A model generated the notes under the pieces. That model ran no database searches, was not told where the DNA came from, and worked only from the letters and a program-made list of their open reading frames with translations. Position numbers and translations under genes: made by a program. DNA of 64,000 nt, from NCBI RefSeq assembly GCF_022558445.1, contig NZ_CP054699.1, positions 2,620,001 to 2,684,000 of the forward strand. Direction: 5' to 3'. Positions 28,363-38,596 of the stretch are shown here, one piece after another. This DNA comes from Candidatus Contubernalis alkalaceticus. Lineage in GTDB: Bacteria; Bacillota; Dethiobacteria; SKNC01. Every line of letters begins with the position of its first letter. Position 1 is the first letter of the stretch.

Positions 28363-29589
28363 ATGATTAAGTTAAAAAAATTGGCGCTTCTATTACTGAT
28401 ATTTTCCCTGTTTTTTTTAAGTTTGACACCTTTAACTGCATGGGCTGAACCTGATACAGACGCCACAGAGGAAGAACTAGAAGATGAACTACCCTTTGAC
28501 GTAGATGCAAAATCTGCACTGCTTATGGAAGCTACCACCGGTGAAATACTCTATGAAAAAGACGCAGACGCTAAATATCCTCCTGCCAGTATAACCAAAA
28601 TAATGACCCTGCTCATAGCCTTAGAAGCTATTGAAGAAGGCAAAACAGATTGGAATGATACCGTTGAGGTAAGCGAAAACGCCTGGCGGATGAAGGGCTC
28701 TGAAATGTTTTTGGAAATTGGTCAAGAGGTAACGGTGGACCAACTTCTCCAGGGAATATCCGTAGTCTCCGCCAATGATGCCTGCGTAGCCTTAGCAGAA
28801 CACCTTTACGGCTCAGAAGAAATGTTTGTACAAATAATGAATCAAAAAGCACAACAACTGGGGATGAAAAATAGCCATTTTGAAAATACCACAGGACTAC
28901 CCCATGAAAATCATTATATGAGCGCTAGAGATATCGCCATTCTGTCCGCTTATACCATCAATAACTATCCTAAAATTCTAGAACTGGAATCCCAAAGGGA
29001 ATTCACCTTTAATGATATCGTTCAGTACAACCGCAACCCCTTGCTGGGGCGTTTTCCCGGGGCAGACGGTTTAAAAACCGGATGGACTACTGAGGCAGGT
29101 TATTGTCTGGCAGGAACAGCTAAACAAAATAATTTCCGTTTAATTTCGGTAATTCTAAATTCTCCCAACCTTTCTTCCCGGCTGTCTTCCACGGAAGCTG
29201 TACTAAACTACGGGTTTAGAAACTATATTTTCAAGGTCATGGTTGACAAGGGAGAAGTTGTGGGAGAGGCACCGGTACCTGACGGAAAAGACAAAGAAGT
29301 AGCAGCTTCTACCCAAAATTCTCTAGGTGCGGTAATTACCCTGCCGGATGAGGATAGACTGGAAACCCAGGTTATTTATGATAAATTGTCTGCTCCCATT
29401 GAAAAGGGAGACAGGGTAGGAGAAATGCACATCCTGCTGGAGAATGAAATTCTCAGCCGGGTTACTTTGGTAGCCGAACAAGATATCGAAAAAACAAACT
29501 TTGCTGTTATCGCCCTAAGGCAGGTTGGAGGGTTCTTTAAGAATATGACCACTGGATTAGTAGATATGATAAAAGGTATCTTTGAATAA
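28363..29589 (+). CDS. D-alanyl-D-alanine carboxypeptidase (penicillin-binding protein 5/DacF type)
   Basis: This enzyme trims the terminal D-alanine of peptidoglycan stems outside the membrane. The 408-residue protein has a signal peptide (about 1-26, cleaved near AWA-EP) and the peptidase S11 motifs: SxxK in PPASITKIMTL, SxN in VVSANDACVAL and KTG in GLKTGWTTEAG. The C-terminal domain (about 285-400) ends with an amphipathic helix (GGFFKNMTTGLVDMIKG) that should hold it at the membrane. ATG 28363 has GAGGGA upstream. A strong terminator follows. Confidence 0.94.
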   Translation: MIKLKKLALLLLIFSLFFLSLTPLTAWAEPDTDATEEELEDELPFDVDAKSALLMEATTGEILYEKDADAKYPPASITKIMTLLIALEAIEEGKTDWNDTVEVSENAWRMKGSEMFLEIGQEVTVDQLLQGISVVSANDACVALAEHLYGSEEMFVQIMNQKAQQLGMKNSHFENTTGLPHENHYMSARDIAILSAYTINNYPKILELESQREFTFNDIVQYNRNPLLGRFPGADGLKTGWTTEAGYCLAGTAKQNNFRLISVILNSPNLSSRLSSTEAVLNYGFRNYIFKVMVDKGEVVGEAPVPDGKDKEVAASTQNSLGAVITLPDEDRLETQVIYDKLSAPIEKGDRVGEMHILLENEILSRVTLVAEQDIEKTNFAVIALRQVGGFFKNMTTGLVDMIKGIFE

Positions 29590-29651
29590 TAAAAATATTT
29601 TTGTGGGAAAACAACAATAACTTCATCAGATAAATTGTTCCCTGTATTACA

Positions 29652-29700
29652 ACTATAAAATAAAAGCTGCCCTATATTTAGGCAGCTTTTATTTTATAGT
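29652..29700. terminator. Bidirectional terminator between dacF-like and ppdK
   Basis: A perfect 20-bp inverted repeat (ACTATAAAATAAAAGCTGCC and its complement) has T-rich arms on both strands. It lies between convergent genes. Confidence 0.92.
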
Positions 29701-29762
29701 TGACAGTTTTTTATGGGCAGTGTCTCACAGATTATATATCCAGAGCCTTGCCTCAAGTAATT

Positions 29763-32426
29763 TTAGTCTCCGTATCCCCCGGCTTTTTTCCCAAGTTTTG
29801 CCTGGGCCGCAGCCAGCCGTGCAATAGGCACCCTAAAGGGAGAACAGCTGACATAGTTTAAGTTGACTTCATGACAGAAGATGATGGAATCGGGGTCTCC
29901 ACCGTGCTCACCACAGATTCCCAATTTAATATCAGGTTTCAGCCCTCTACCCTTCTCTGCAGCCATTTGTACCAGGGGCCCTACTCCCTCCCGGTCCAAA
30001 GTAATGAAAGGATTCTCCCCTATTACCTTCTTTGCCAAATATTCATGGAGAAACTTCCCCTCGGCGTCATCCCGGCTGTAACCCAAGGTAGTCTGAGTCA
30101 GATCATTAGTGCCGAAGGAAAAGAATTCAGCATGCTCTGCAATCTGATCAGCTACCACACAGGCTCGGGGCAGTTCTATCATGGTACCTATTTTATAATC
30201 TAAGGTTATCCCCTGTTCGGAAAAGACCTGAAGGGCCACCTGTTGGGTAAGTTCCCGCATTATGCGAAGTTCTTCCGCGTGCCCCACCAGGGGAATCATT
30301 ATTTCAGGAACAACCTCCTTTCCTTCTTTGGACAGCTTTGCCGCTGCCTGGCAGATGGCTCTCACCTGCATTTCATATATTTCCGGGTAAACGATTCCTA
30401 ACCGGCATCCCCGGTGGCCCAGCATTGGGTTAAATTCTGAGAGAGACTTGACTTTTTTCAGCAGTATCTGTTTGGCCCTTATTTCTTCAAGGCTTCCCCC
30501 GGTAAGTTTTAGCTTTACCAATTCCTCCACCAGCTCTTCGGAATCCGGCAGGAATTCATGCAGCGGAGGATCCAAAAGCCGGATAGTCACCGGAAGACCC
30601 TGCATCGCCTCAAATATTCCATAAAAATCCTCTTGTTGAATTGGAAGCAATTTATCTAAAGCCTTCCGCCGTTCCACTTCAGATTCCGAAAGAATCATTT
30701 CCTGCACAATTGGAAGCCGATCCTGGGCCATAAACATATGCTCTGTGCGGCAAAGGCCTATGCCTTCCGCACCAAACTCCCGGGCTTTCTTTGCGTCCTG
30801 GGGATTATCAGCATTAGCCCTGACCCCCAGAGATTTTATTTCATCAGTCCACTCCAGGATTTCCCGGAACTCACCACTTAACTGAATATCAATTAACGGG
30901 ACCTCCCCTACAAAAACCCTGCCTGTCCCACCGTCAATAGAAATGATATCCCCTTTAGAATAGGTTACATTGTCTACACTAAAAACTTCCTTTTCCAAAT
31001 CAATATTTAGGCTTTCACAGCCGCATACACAAGGCTTACCCATGCCTCGGGCTACAACAGCAGCGTGACTGGTCATACCACCCCGGCTGGTCAATACTCC
31101 CTGAGCGGCTACAATACCATGAATATCATCAGGAGTTGTTTCCGGACGTACCAGAATTACTTTTTCATCCTGCTGATTCATTTTTTCCGCTTCATCCGCA
31201 TTAAAAACTACTTTCCCCGAAGCCGCCCCGGGCGAAGCAGGAAGGCCCTTGGCGATAAAATCCAGTTGAGCTTTTGGGTCAATCTGGCGGTGAAGCAGCT
31301 GATCAATCTGTTCCGGTTCCACTCTCATGACAGCTTCATCCCGGGTTAAAATCCCCTCCTTAACAAAATCCACCGCTACCTTTACCGCAGACCTGGCAGT
31401 CCTCTTTCCTCCACGGGTCTGGAGGATAAACAAGCGTCCCTTTTCAATAGTAAACTCGATATCCTGTATATCCCGGTAATGTGTCTCCAACCGCCTGCTA
31501 ATATCATGGAACTGATTATACAGCTCCGGCATAAGCCCTTCCAGTTGTGATATGGGCAGAGGAGTCCTGATTCCCGCCACTACATCTTCTCCCTGGGCAT
31601 TAACCAGAAATTCCCCGTATAGCTTGGACTCACCGGTGGAGGGATCCCGGGAAAAAGCTACTCCCGTGGCACAGTCTTCCCCCAAATTGCCGAAAACCAT
31701 AGCCTGTACATTGATGGCAGTGCCTAGTTGGTCTGGAATTTTATGTATTTTCCTGTATACTATAGCCCGCTGATTATTCCAGGAATCAAAAACCGCCCTG
31801 ATAGACTCCATCAGCTGATCCATAGGCTCCTGAGGAAATTCTCTGGAAGCTTTAGTTTTGACAATCCCCTTGTATTGCTCCACCAGTACCTTCAGGTCTT
31901 CACTAGTCAGCTGAGTATCATCCCGGGCTCCCTTTTCCTCTTTTTTCCTTTCCAAAACCCTCTCAAAAAATGCGTGATCTACCTTCAGGACCACATCCCC
32001 ATACATTTGTATGAAACGTCGGTAACAGTCCAAAGCAAAACGTTCATCACCGGAAACTTCTGCCAAACCTTTTACCGTTTGGTCATTCAATCCCAGGTTC
32101 AATATAGTATCCATCATCCCCGGCATGGAAACTGCTGCACCGGATCTTACGGACAGGAGAAGAGGATTATTAGGGTCACCGAATTTTTTACCCTGCATTA
32201 GTTCTACTGCGGCCAGGGCCTCATCCACCTCTGCCTGAACCGCTTCCATCAAGGAATCACCCTTTTGGTAGTACTGATTACAGGCCGTGGTGGAAATAAT
32301 AAATCCTGGGGGAACAGGCAGCCCGATACCGGTCATCTCTGACAGATTGGCTCCTTTGCCTCCCAACAACTGCTTCATCTGAGCATTTCCCTCGGTAAAT
32401 AAATAAACCAATTTCTCAATGTCCAT
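29763..32426 (-). CDS. ppdK: Pyruvate, phosphate dikinase
   Basis: PPDK interconverts pyruvate + ATP + Pi and PEP + AMP + PPi, linking glycolysis and gluconeogenesis. The 887-residue protein has the N-terminal ATP-grasp domain (GGKGANLSEMTGIGLPVPPGF), the central swivelling domain with catalytic histidine in GGMTSHAAVVARGMGKPCV, and the C-terminal TIM barrel (FGTNDLTQTTLGYSRDDAE, with GICGEHGGDP). The threonine in TSHAA is the site regulated by the neighbouring PDRP. It overlaps that gene by 11 bases. Confidence 0.97.
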   Translation of the reverse strand: MDIEKLVYLFTEGNAQMKQLLGGKGANLSEMTGIGLPVPPGFIISTTACNQYYQKGDSLMEAVQAEVDEALAAVELMQGKKFGDPNNPLLLSVRSGAAVSMPGMMDTILNLGLNDQTVKGLAEVSGDERFALDCYRRFIQMYGDVVLKVDHAFFERVLERKKEEKGARDDTQLTSEDLKVLVEQYKGIVKTKASREFPQEPMDQLMESIRAVFDSWNNQRAIVYRKIHKIPDQLGTAINVQAMVFGNLGEDCATGVAFSRDPSTGESKLYGEFLVNAQGEDVVAGIRTPLPISQLEGLMPELYNQFHDISRRLETHYRDIQDIEFTIEKGRLFILQTRGGKRTARSAVKVAVDFVKEGILTRDEAVMRVEPEQIDQLLHRQIDPKAQLDFIAKGLPASPGAASGKVVFNADEAEKMNQQDEKVILVRPETTPDDIHGIVAAQGVLTSRGGMTSHAAVVARGMGKPCVCGCESLNIDLEKEVFSVDNVTYSKGDIISIDGGTGRVFVGEVPLIDIQLSGEFREILEWTDEIKSLGVRANADNPQDAKKAREFGAEGIGLCRTEHMFMAQDRLPIVQEMILSESEVERRKALDKLLPIQQEDFYGIFEAMQGLPVTIRLLDPPLHEFLPDSEELVEELVKLKLTGGSLEEIRAKQILLKKVKSLSEFNPMLGHRGCRLGIVYPEIYEMQVRAICQAAAKLSKEGKEVVPEIMIPLVGHAEELRIMRELTQQVALQVFSEQGITLDYKIGTMIELPRACVVADQIAEHAEFFSFGTNDLTQTTLGYSRDDAEGKFLHEYLAKKVIGENPFITLDREGVGPLVQMAAEKGRGLKPDIKLGICGEHGGDPDSIIFCHEVNLNYVSCSPFRVPIARLAAAQAKLGKKAGGYGD

Positions 32427-33249
32427 CCAGCTTTCTCCCTTCTCTTATATATTGCAGAATATAATTTGCAACTTCTTCCACTGCTTTATTAGATACATCA
32501 AAAATTGGGCAGCCTAATCTTTTCATACATTTTTCCGCATATTCCAGTTCCTCAATTATCCTCTTTAGGTTAGCGTAATTAGCATTTGCAGTCAGTCCCA
32601 AAGTTTTCAGCCTTTCTACCCGAATATCATATAACTGTTGGGGATTTATAGTCAATCCCACAATCTTATGAGGAGGGACCATAAACAGCTCTTCGGGCAG
32701 CTCTATTTCCGGAACCAAGGGGAGGTTGGCCACCTTTATCCTTTTATGTGCCAGATACATGCTTAAAGGCGTCTTGGAAGTCCGGGATACTCCCACCAAA
32801 ACGGCGTCTGATCTGAGCATTCCCCGAGGGTCCTTCCCATCATCATACTTAACAGCAAACTCAATGGCAGCAATCCGATGAAAATATTCTTCATCCAGAC
32901 GTCTCATCAACCCTGGTTCCATGCGGGGCCCCTCTATCATGATGGTTTCAAAGGCGTTCATCATGGGGCCCAAAATATCTACCGTAGCAATGTTCTTTTT
33001 ATCAGCAGCGGTTTTTAAAGTTTTCCTAAGCTCAGGAAGAATCAGGGTATAGGCTATAATGCTGTTAACCCCTGCCGCCTCCTCCACAACATCCAATATG
33101 GTCTCTATTTCATACACAAAGGGCACCCTTCTTACTTCCACATGGCCCGAATTAAACTGACTTGCCACCGCTTTTACAACAAATTCTGCGGTTTCCCCTA
33201 TTGAATCTGATATTACATATACTACCGGCAGTGTATTATTGTCCATCAC
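32416..33249 (-). CDS. Pyruvate, phosphate dikinase regulatory protein (PDRP)
   Basis: The 277-residue DUF299 protein is a bifunctional kinase and phosphorylase that inactivates PPDK using ADP and restores it using phosphate. The P-loop-like block is VLVGVSRTSKTPLSMYLA; the opening VVYVISDSIGETAEFV and the later block LGLTANANYA are typical. Overlap with ppdK implies coupled translation. The position between ccpN and ppdK supports the role. Confidence 0.94.
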   Translation of the reverse strand: MMDNNTLPVVYVISDSIGETAEFVVKAVASQFNSGHVEVRRVPFVYEIETILDVVEEAAGVNSIIAYTLILPELRKTLKTAADKKNIATVDILGPMMNAFETIMIEGPRMEPGLMRRLDEEYFHRIAAIEFAVKYDDGKDPRGMLRSDAVLVGVSRTSKTPLSMYLAHKRIKVANLPLVPEIELPEELFMVPPHKIVGLTINPQQLYDIRVERLKTLGLTANANYANLKRIIEELEYAEKCMKRLGCPIFDVSNKAVEEVANYILQYIREGRKLDGH

Positions 33250-33268
33250 AAAACCACCTTTCCTCTCC

Positions 33269-33907
33269 TTACATTTCTCCGCATAGTTCTATCATAAGCC
33301 CGGTTATACTGGTTTTAGTAAATCTACCCAAAATCTTTAATTTTCCGTTTTTTTCTTCCCGGACCACGGGCAGAGAATCCACCTGATATTCCATAATTTT
33401 CTTTGCTGCGTCTAGAACATCCTCTTCGGGCTCCGTAGTAATAATGTTAGGCATACGAGTCATAATAAATCCAACAGGCATGCTGCGGGTAGTAGTTCCC
33501 CCGATACAGCTCTTAAGAAAATCTTTACGGGAAACCACACCGGCTAAGTACCCGTCTTCACCCACCACATAAATAGTCCCAGTGTCCTCTAAGATTAAAG
33601 ACACGGCAGCGTCATATACGGAGACATCCTCTTTTACTACCACCGGCATTCTCTTGACGTCTTTTACCTTAATTTTACGTAACGCCTTAGTAACTAAAGA
33701 ATTTTCTGTTTTACCGGTGTAATAATAACCCACCCTGGGGCGGGCCTCAAGATGGCCGGACATGGTAAGGACGCTCAGGTGAGGCCTTAGGGCGGCCCGA
33801 CTTAATTCAAGTTGAGAGGCGATATCCTCCCCAGAAATGGGGCCGTTTCTCTTAACAATTTCAATTATTTTGGCCTGTCTTTCAGTTAAGTCGACCTTTA
33901 CCACCAT
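33269..33907 (-). CDS. ccpN: CcpN-type transcriptional repressor (HTH + two CBS domains)
   Basis: The 212-residue protein has an N-terminal winged helix (LTERQAKIIEIVKRNGPISG, SRAALRPHLSVL) and two CBS domains (about 75-140 and 150-210). This is the layout of B. subtilis CcpN (YqzB), which represses gluconeogenic genes according to nucleotide levels. It lies 19 bases before the PDRP gene, as in related genomes, so it may control ppdK and its own operon. Confidence 0.9.
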   Translation of the reverse strand: MVVKVDLTERQAKIIEIVKRNGPISGEDIASQLELSRAALRPHLSVLTMSGHLEARPRVGYYYTGKTENSLVTKALRKIKVKDVKRMPVVVKEDVSVYDAAVSLILEDTGTIYVVGEDGYLAGVVSRKDFLKSCIGGTTTRSMPVGFIMTRMPNIITTEPEEDVLDAAKKIMEYQVDSLPVVREEKNGKLKILGRFTKTSITGLMIELCGEM

Positions 33908-34012
33908 CCTTATATAAATATGCTGTACTATTTAATTAATTTGTTAGATTAGTATACTATATTTACTTGATTTAATCCTTCTTTTTTTAGGAAATTTTTA
34001 AAACAACTGTGA

Positions 34013-36100
34013 TTAACTGTGAGTTATCACAATCTTACCAAAATCAGCAAACTTATGAAACATATCCCTGATCTCCCTGAGCAGGTTCAGGCGATTGTTT
34101 TTTACCTTCTCATCCTCAACCATCACCATCACCTGGTCAAAGAAATTATTCACCGGTTCCTGCATTTTAGAAAACTGAGCCAAGACTCCTTCATAATCTT
34201 GAGCTGATAATTTTTCCGCTACTTCCTCAGATATTTTCTGAAAAGTTTTATACAATTCCTTTTCCGCCAAAGCCTCCAAAAGATTTGATTTGACAGAATC
34301 ACCGGCTGAAGCATTCTTGGACAGGTTTGCCGCCCGGGTATAGGCGGTCATCAATTTTAAGAAGGAAGAATTATCAATCTCCCTGGATAGACTAACTGCC
34401 CTTTTATAAGCATGGGGCAGCACATCAAACCCTGAACTGAGCACTGCATCGATCAGGTCATAGCGCAGTCCTTTTTCCAGGAAAATATTCCTGATTCTTT
34501 GACGGAGGAATTCCAACACTTCGGTGATAATTTCTTCTTTATCTTTTATTAACTTGTGAGGACTGTAATAATCTACTGACTTCCCTATAAGCTCCGAAAG
34601 GGAAAGAGAAATCTCTGAATCCAAGAGTATGTACATAATACCTAAGGCCTGCCTTCTTAATGCATAGGGATCCTGGGAACCGGTGGGCTTAATACCAATT
34701 CCAAAACAGCCTACAATATTATCTAATTTATCAGCAATACTCACCAGGGAACCGGTGAGGCTTTCTGGAAGATCATCTCCGGCAAACCGAGGCAGGTAGT
34801 GCTCATAAATTCCATGGGAAACCTCCTGAGTCTCACCTGACAAAAGAGCATACTCCCGGCCCATAATACCCTGTACTTCGGGAAATTCATATACCATATT
34901 GGTCAACAGGTCATATTTACAAAGATGAGCAATGCGGGCAGACGTTTTTTTATCTTCAGCCTCCAGACCTAAACAGTCAGCCATATACTGGGAAATCTGA
35001 GTCAGGCGCCAGGTCTTTTCAAGCATTGTACCCAGACCCTCCTGGAAAAGAACGCTCTCTAGTTTTTCCACGTACTGTTCTGGAGAAGTTTTCTGATCCT
35101 CAGAATAGAAAAATCGGGCATCCGCCAGACGGGCCCGAAGGACCCTTTCATTTCCCATCTTTATATTGCCCTTTAGATCCTCCCGGGCATTACTAATAGT
35201 AATAAAGTTTGGCATCAGGCCCTTTTCCCCCACCACCGGGAAATACCTCTGGTGAGATTGCATGCTGGTAATTAAAACCTCTTTGGGGATTTCCAGGTAA
35301 TCCGAAGAAAACTCACCTACCACTGCCTGGGGATACTCTACCAGATAATTTACCTCTTCTAAAAGTTCTTCATCTAAATGAACAGTGCCGCCCAGATTCC
35401 GGGCCGCTTTTTCAGCCTGTTCCCGTATTAGGCCTCTCCTCTTTTCCTGGTCCAGCAGCACATAGGAGTCCTCCATAATTTGAAAATAATTGGGGATATC
35501 TTTCACTTCAAAGGGGCCCGGGGCTAAAAAACGATGACCATAAGTGAATCTACCAGACTCTAATTCATCCAAAGGGAAAACAACCTCGTCTTTCCCGTAC
35601 AATGCCAGGAGCCAGCGTATGGGCCGGGCAAAACGAAAGTCTTTAGATGACCAGTACATCGGCTTAGGAAAATGTAATTCTTTTATAATTCCCTGCATTA
35701 AGGAAGGTAAAAGGCTGCGGCTGTCCTGGCCCATAACCCTTTTAATTGCAAAAACATAATCTCCTCCCTGAAAATCCTTTACCTCCAGGTCCTCTACAGA
35801 AACTCCCTGGGATTTAGCAAACCCTACTGCAGCTCGAGTAGGTTTGCCTTGAGCATCAAAGGCAGAGTTCCTGGCAGGGCCCTTTTTCTGTTCCTCCAGG
35901 TCCGCCTGTCTTTCTCCAACTCCTTCTATCAAAAGGGTCAAACGCCTGGGAGTGCCAAAGGTTTTCACATTATTAAATACTATGCGATTTTCACCAAATA
36001 AATTTGTGGCGATTTGTTCCATCTGCTTAAGCACAGGCTCCATAAAGCGAGCTGGTATTTCTTCAGTTCCTATCTCCAGCAACAAATCTCTTTTACTCAT
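34013..36100 (-). CDS. glyS: Glycyl-tRNA synthetase beta subunit
   Basis: GlyS binds tRNA-Gly in the alpha2-beta2 synthetase. Starting at ATG 36100 it has 695 residues, opening SKRDLLLEIGTEEIPARF, with HD-like and anticodon-binding regions (about 560-680) at the end. The start overlaps the glyQ stop by one base (TAATG) behind AGAAGGAGG, so the two are translationally coupled. The longer frame running back into glyQ is not real. Confidence 0.96.
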   Translation of the reverse strand: MSKRDLLLEIGTEEIPARFMEPVLKQMEQIATNLFGENRIVFNNVKTFGTPRRLTLLIEGVGERQADLEEQKKGPARNSAFDAQGKPTRAAVGFAKSQGVSVEDLEVKDFQGGDYVFAIKRVMGQDSRSLLPSLMQGIIKELHFPKPMYWSSKDFRFARPIRWLLALYGKDEVVFPLDELESGRFTYGHRFLAPGPFEVKDIPNYFQIMEDSYVLLDQEKRRGLIREQAEKAARNLGGTVHLDEELLEEVNYLVEYPQAVVGEFSSDYLEIPKEVLITSMQSHQRYFPVVGEKGLMPNFITISNAREDLKGNIKMGNERVLRARLADARFFYSEDQKTSPEQYVEKLESVLFQEGLGTMLEKTWRLTQISQYMADCLGLEAEDKKTSARIAHLCKYDLLTNMVYEFPEVQGIMGREYALLSGETQEVSHGIYEHYLPRFAGDDLPESLTGSLVSIADKLDNIVGCFGIGIKPTGSQDPYALRRQALGIMYILLDSEISLSLSELIGKSVDYYSPHKLIKDKEEIITEVLEFLRQRIRNIFLEKGLRYDLIDAVLSSGFDVLPHAYKRAVSLSREIDNSSFLKLMTAYTRAANLSKNASAGDSVKSNLLEALAEKELYKTFQKISEEVAEKLSAQDYEGVLAQFSKMQEPVNNFFDQVMVMVEDEKVKNNRLNLLREIRDMFHKFADFGKIVITHS

Positions 36101-36981
36101 TATCTTTTGACCTCCTTCTTTAGAAGGGGAAATCCTAATTCTTCCCTTTGAGCTAAATATTTTTGCGCACAGAGTCGGGCTAAATTCCTTACCCTTCCTA
36201 TGTATCCAGTTCTCTCCGTAACACTGATGGCTCCCCTGGCATCCAACAGGTTGAATGTATGGGAACACTTTAACACACTGTCATAACCGGGTAAGACCAG
36301 GTCCTGCTCCAGGAGACGTTGAGCCTCATTTTCGTAAATAGTAAAAAGATTAAAAAGAACCTCCGGATCTGATTTTTGGAAACAGTAAAAAGAGTGCTCT
36401 ACCTCTGCCCGGTGAAAAACATCTCCATAGGTTATCCCGTTCACCCATTCCAAGTCAAAAACATTTTCTTTCCTTTGGATAAACATGGCGATGCGCTCCA
36501 GGCCATAGGTTAACTCCACAGGGACAGCCTCCACATCAAAGCCCCCTACCTGCTGAAAGTAAGTAAACTGAGTAATTTCCATGCCGTCCAGCCAAACTTC
36601 CCAGCCCAACCCCCAGGCCCCCAGAGTAGGTGATTCCCAATTATCCTCCACAAAACGAATGTCGTGCTCTAAAGGGTCAATCCCCAGAATGTACAAGCTT
36701 TCCAGATAAAGATCCTGAATGTTATGGGGTGCCGGCTTCAAAATCACCTGATATTGATGGTGCTGGTGCAGACGGTTAGGGTTTTCCCCATATCTTCCGT
36801 CTGTTGGACGACGGGAAGGTTCCACATACGCTACATTCCACGGCTCAGGACCCAGCGAACGTAAAAAAGTAGCGGGATTCATGGTTCCTGCACCTTTTTC
36901 TACGTCATAGGGCTGCCAAATAATACAGTTTTTCTTGGCCCAATAATCCTCCAAATTTAATATGATTTCCTGAAAATTCAT
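36100..36981 (-). CDS. glyQ: Glycyl-tRNA synthetase alpha subunit
   Basis: GlyQ carries the class II catalytic core that charges tRNA-Gly. The 293-residue protein shows [38 protein letters not shown] and the later [17 protein letters not shown] block. GGAGGAAGG precedes the ATG. It is the first gene behind a T-box leader. Confidence 0.97.
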   Translation of the reverse strand: MNFQEIILNLEDYWAKKNCIIWQPYDVEKGAGTMNPATFLRSLGPEPWNVAYVEPSRRPTDGRYGENPNRLHQHHQYQVILKPAPHNIQDLYLESLYILGIDPLEHDIRFVEDNWESPTLGAWGLGWEVWLDGMEITQFTYFQQVGGFDVEAVPVELTYGLERIAMFIQRKENVFDLEWVNGITYGDVFHRAEVEHSFYCFQKSDPEVLFNLFTIYENEAQRLLEQDLVLPGYDSVLKCSHTFNLLDARGAISVTERTGYIGRVRNLARLCAQKYLAQREELGFPLLKKEVKR

Positions 36982-37029
36982 TTTTTTAATCCTTCCTCCT
37001 CAAATTTATGTTATAGCTTTTTAGACAAA

Positions 37030-37250
37030 AAAATAAACCTCTACACCCCTAATACATGCATATAGGGACGAGAGGATCTCCCGCGGTTCCACCCTATTTG
37101 GTCCAAAAACTATTTTGGACCCCCCTTGATTTATCTATGCCCTGAGAACGCCTTTGGCCAGTTTCCTTTACCGGGCTTCTCACCTACCCCCGGCTCGCTG
37201 TATAAGCCCCACTGGTTACTCTTTTCCCGCATCGCATAAGGGATTTAATT
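37030..37250 (-). promoter_or_regulatory. T-box leader of glyQS
   Basis: The conserved T-box sequence AGGGTGGAACCGCGG lies at 37081-37095 on the minus strand. It is followed by a terminator hairpin (37039-37075, CCTCT...AGAGG with inner TCCCTA/TAGGGG) and a T run. Upstream stems form stem I. Uncharged tRNA-Gly should bind and allow read-through. A GGC specifier is likely but I did not resolve the loop. Ends are approximate. Confidence 0.92.
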
Positions 37251-37256
37251 TCATTA

Positions 37257-37285
37257 ACTTTAACAAATTAGGGTTCAAATGTCAA
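37257..37285 (-). promoter_or_regulatory. Promoter of glyQS
   Basis: TTGACA (37280-37285) and TAAAGT (37257-37262) are 17 bases apart, just upstream of the T-box leader. Confidence 0.75.
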
Positions 37286-37296
37286 GCCTGGCCTTC

Positions 37297-37677
37297 TTAA
37301 TTCTCCCCATTTTGGGGCTGTCTTTTCTCCATATGAAGTGAGTACTTGGTAAAAAGTAAAAACAGTGTCCCCAAAGCAGCGGCTTTGGGGAGAAACACAG
37401 CTCCTGCCACCCCCAAAGGAGCAGGAATATCCACCACAGTTTTTTCATGAGACTTTACAGAAATTCGAATATCGGCGCTCTTCTGTGCAAATTCTTTCGC
37501 CCTGGCAATAAAATCTGTGTGCGGTCCTTCCTCCAACCAAGACTTACTTTGATCCTCAAGTATAATCAGGGCCTCCACCACTTCTCCTCCGGTGGCCTCC
37601 AGCGCCAACCGGGCCTCCTTGTACGTAGCTCCGGTACGATCCCGAAGCAGGTCTATTTTTTCTAGTGTTATCGACAC
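37297..37677 (-). CDS. DUF4342 protein with N-terminal UBA-like domain
   Basis: The 126-residue protein has an N-terminal UBA/EF-Ts-like fold (EKIDLLRDRTGATYKEARLALEATGGEVVEALIIL), then a DUF4342 region and a hydrophobic segment (about 85-110, GVAGAVFLPKAAALGTLFLLF). The function is unknown. I choose GTG 37677, about 6 bases after CAGGAGGG, over the upstream ATG. It lies between recO and the glyQS promoter. Confidence 0.8.
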   Translation of the reverse strand: MSITLEKIDLLRDRTGATYKEARLALEATGGEVVEALIILEDQSKSWLEEGPHTDFIARAKEFAQKSADIRISVKSHEKTVVDIPAPLGVAGAVFLPKAAALGTLFLLFTKYSLHMEKRQPQNGEN

Positions 37678-37826
37678 GGTATTTCCCTCCTGTATAATCC
37701 GTTTGAGCATAGTTTATGTAAATATTGAGAAATTTATAATAATTTTCTGAATAACTAACATTTTCTGCGTCTTTAATAATATATTTTAAGGAATCTTGTG
37801 AATTTTTGAAGATATATATACATAAA

Positions 37827-38579
37827 TTATCTGGAACATCCTAATTGTTCCAGGAAGGCTAAAGCTTTACATCTTCCCAGGTTGAAATTATAACTTAGAA
37901 GTGCCTGGTTAATGGAAAAAATCTCCTGCCGCTGTTTTGAATTCATTTTTAGAATTCTCAGCCTTTTAAAATCAGCTGTAAGCAGCTTGGCCAGAAGTGA
38001 AAGGGTCCCAGGAGTAATCTTATTAGCCCCGGGATCCCGCATACTACATTTGGAGCAAAGAAGCCCCCCTTCCCGAAAGCTGAGACGAAAGGGGGTTTTT
38101 TGTGTAGAACAAACCAGACAGGAATCCAGGTATGGGGTATACCCTAGATTTTTCACAAGCTTCAATTCAAAAGAACGTGCCAGCACCTCCAGGTAAGCCG
38201 TGTCACCGTTCATGGCTTCCAGGGCTGATAAAAACAAGCGGTATTCCTTTGGACAGGGTTCATTCTCCTCCAACAAACGGCCAATCAGTTCACAAAAGTA
38301 CTGGCCGTAAGCATAACTTAACAGATCCATCCTCAAGGAATAAAAAGAATTTAGAATCTCTCCCTGAGTTACAGTAGCTAGAGTTCTCCCCCTGTAAAGA
38401 AGAAAATCCCCCCGGGTAAAAAGCTCTACAGAGGCAGACAGTTTGCTTTTAGTTTTACAGGCTCCCCTGGCAATGGAGGGTATCTTACCCCCTTCCAGGG
38501 TTAACAGGGTCAAAAGCTTGTCTGCTTCACTATAACTTTGTGACCTGATTACCAGCGCTTCCGTTTTTAGATGTTTCAT
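37827..38579 (-). CDS. recO: DNA repair protein RecO
   Basis: RecO helps load RecA on SSB-coated single-stranded DNA. The 250-residue protein has the N-terminal OB fold (EALVIRSQSYSEADKLLTLLT, SIARGACKTKSKLSAS) and a zinc-binding site with two CXXC pairs (CLVC and CSKC). It follows era by 17 bases on the same strand, a common pairing. Confidence 0.95.
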   Translation of the reverse strand: MKHLKTEALVIRSQSYSEADKLLTLLTLEGGKIPSIARGACKTKSKLSASVELFTRGDFLLYRGRTLATVTQGEILNSFYSLRMDLLSYAYGQYFCELIGRLLEENEPCPKEYRLFLSALEAMNGDTAYLEVLARSFELKLVKNLGYTPYLDSCLVCSTQKTPFRLSFREGGLLCSKCSMRDPGANKITPGTLSLLAKLLTADFKRLRILKMNSKQRQEIFSINQALLSYNFNLGRCKALAFLEQLGCSR

Positions 38580-38596
38580 CTAAAGCCCCTGCCCTT

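Noticed and set aside
34013-36268. Long glyS reading frame starting at 36268
   Set aside because: It runs back inside glyQ; the true start is ATG 36100, overlapping the glyQ stop with a ribosome-binding site.
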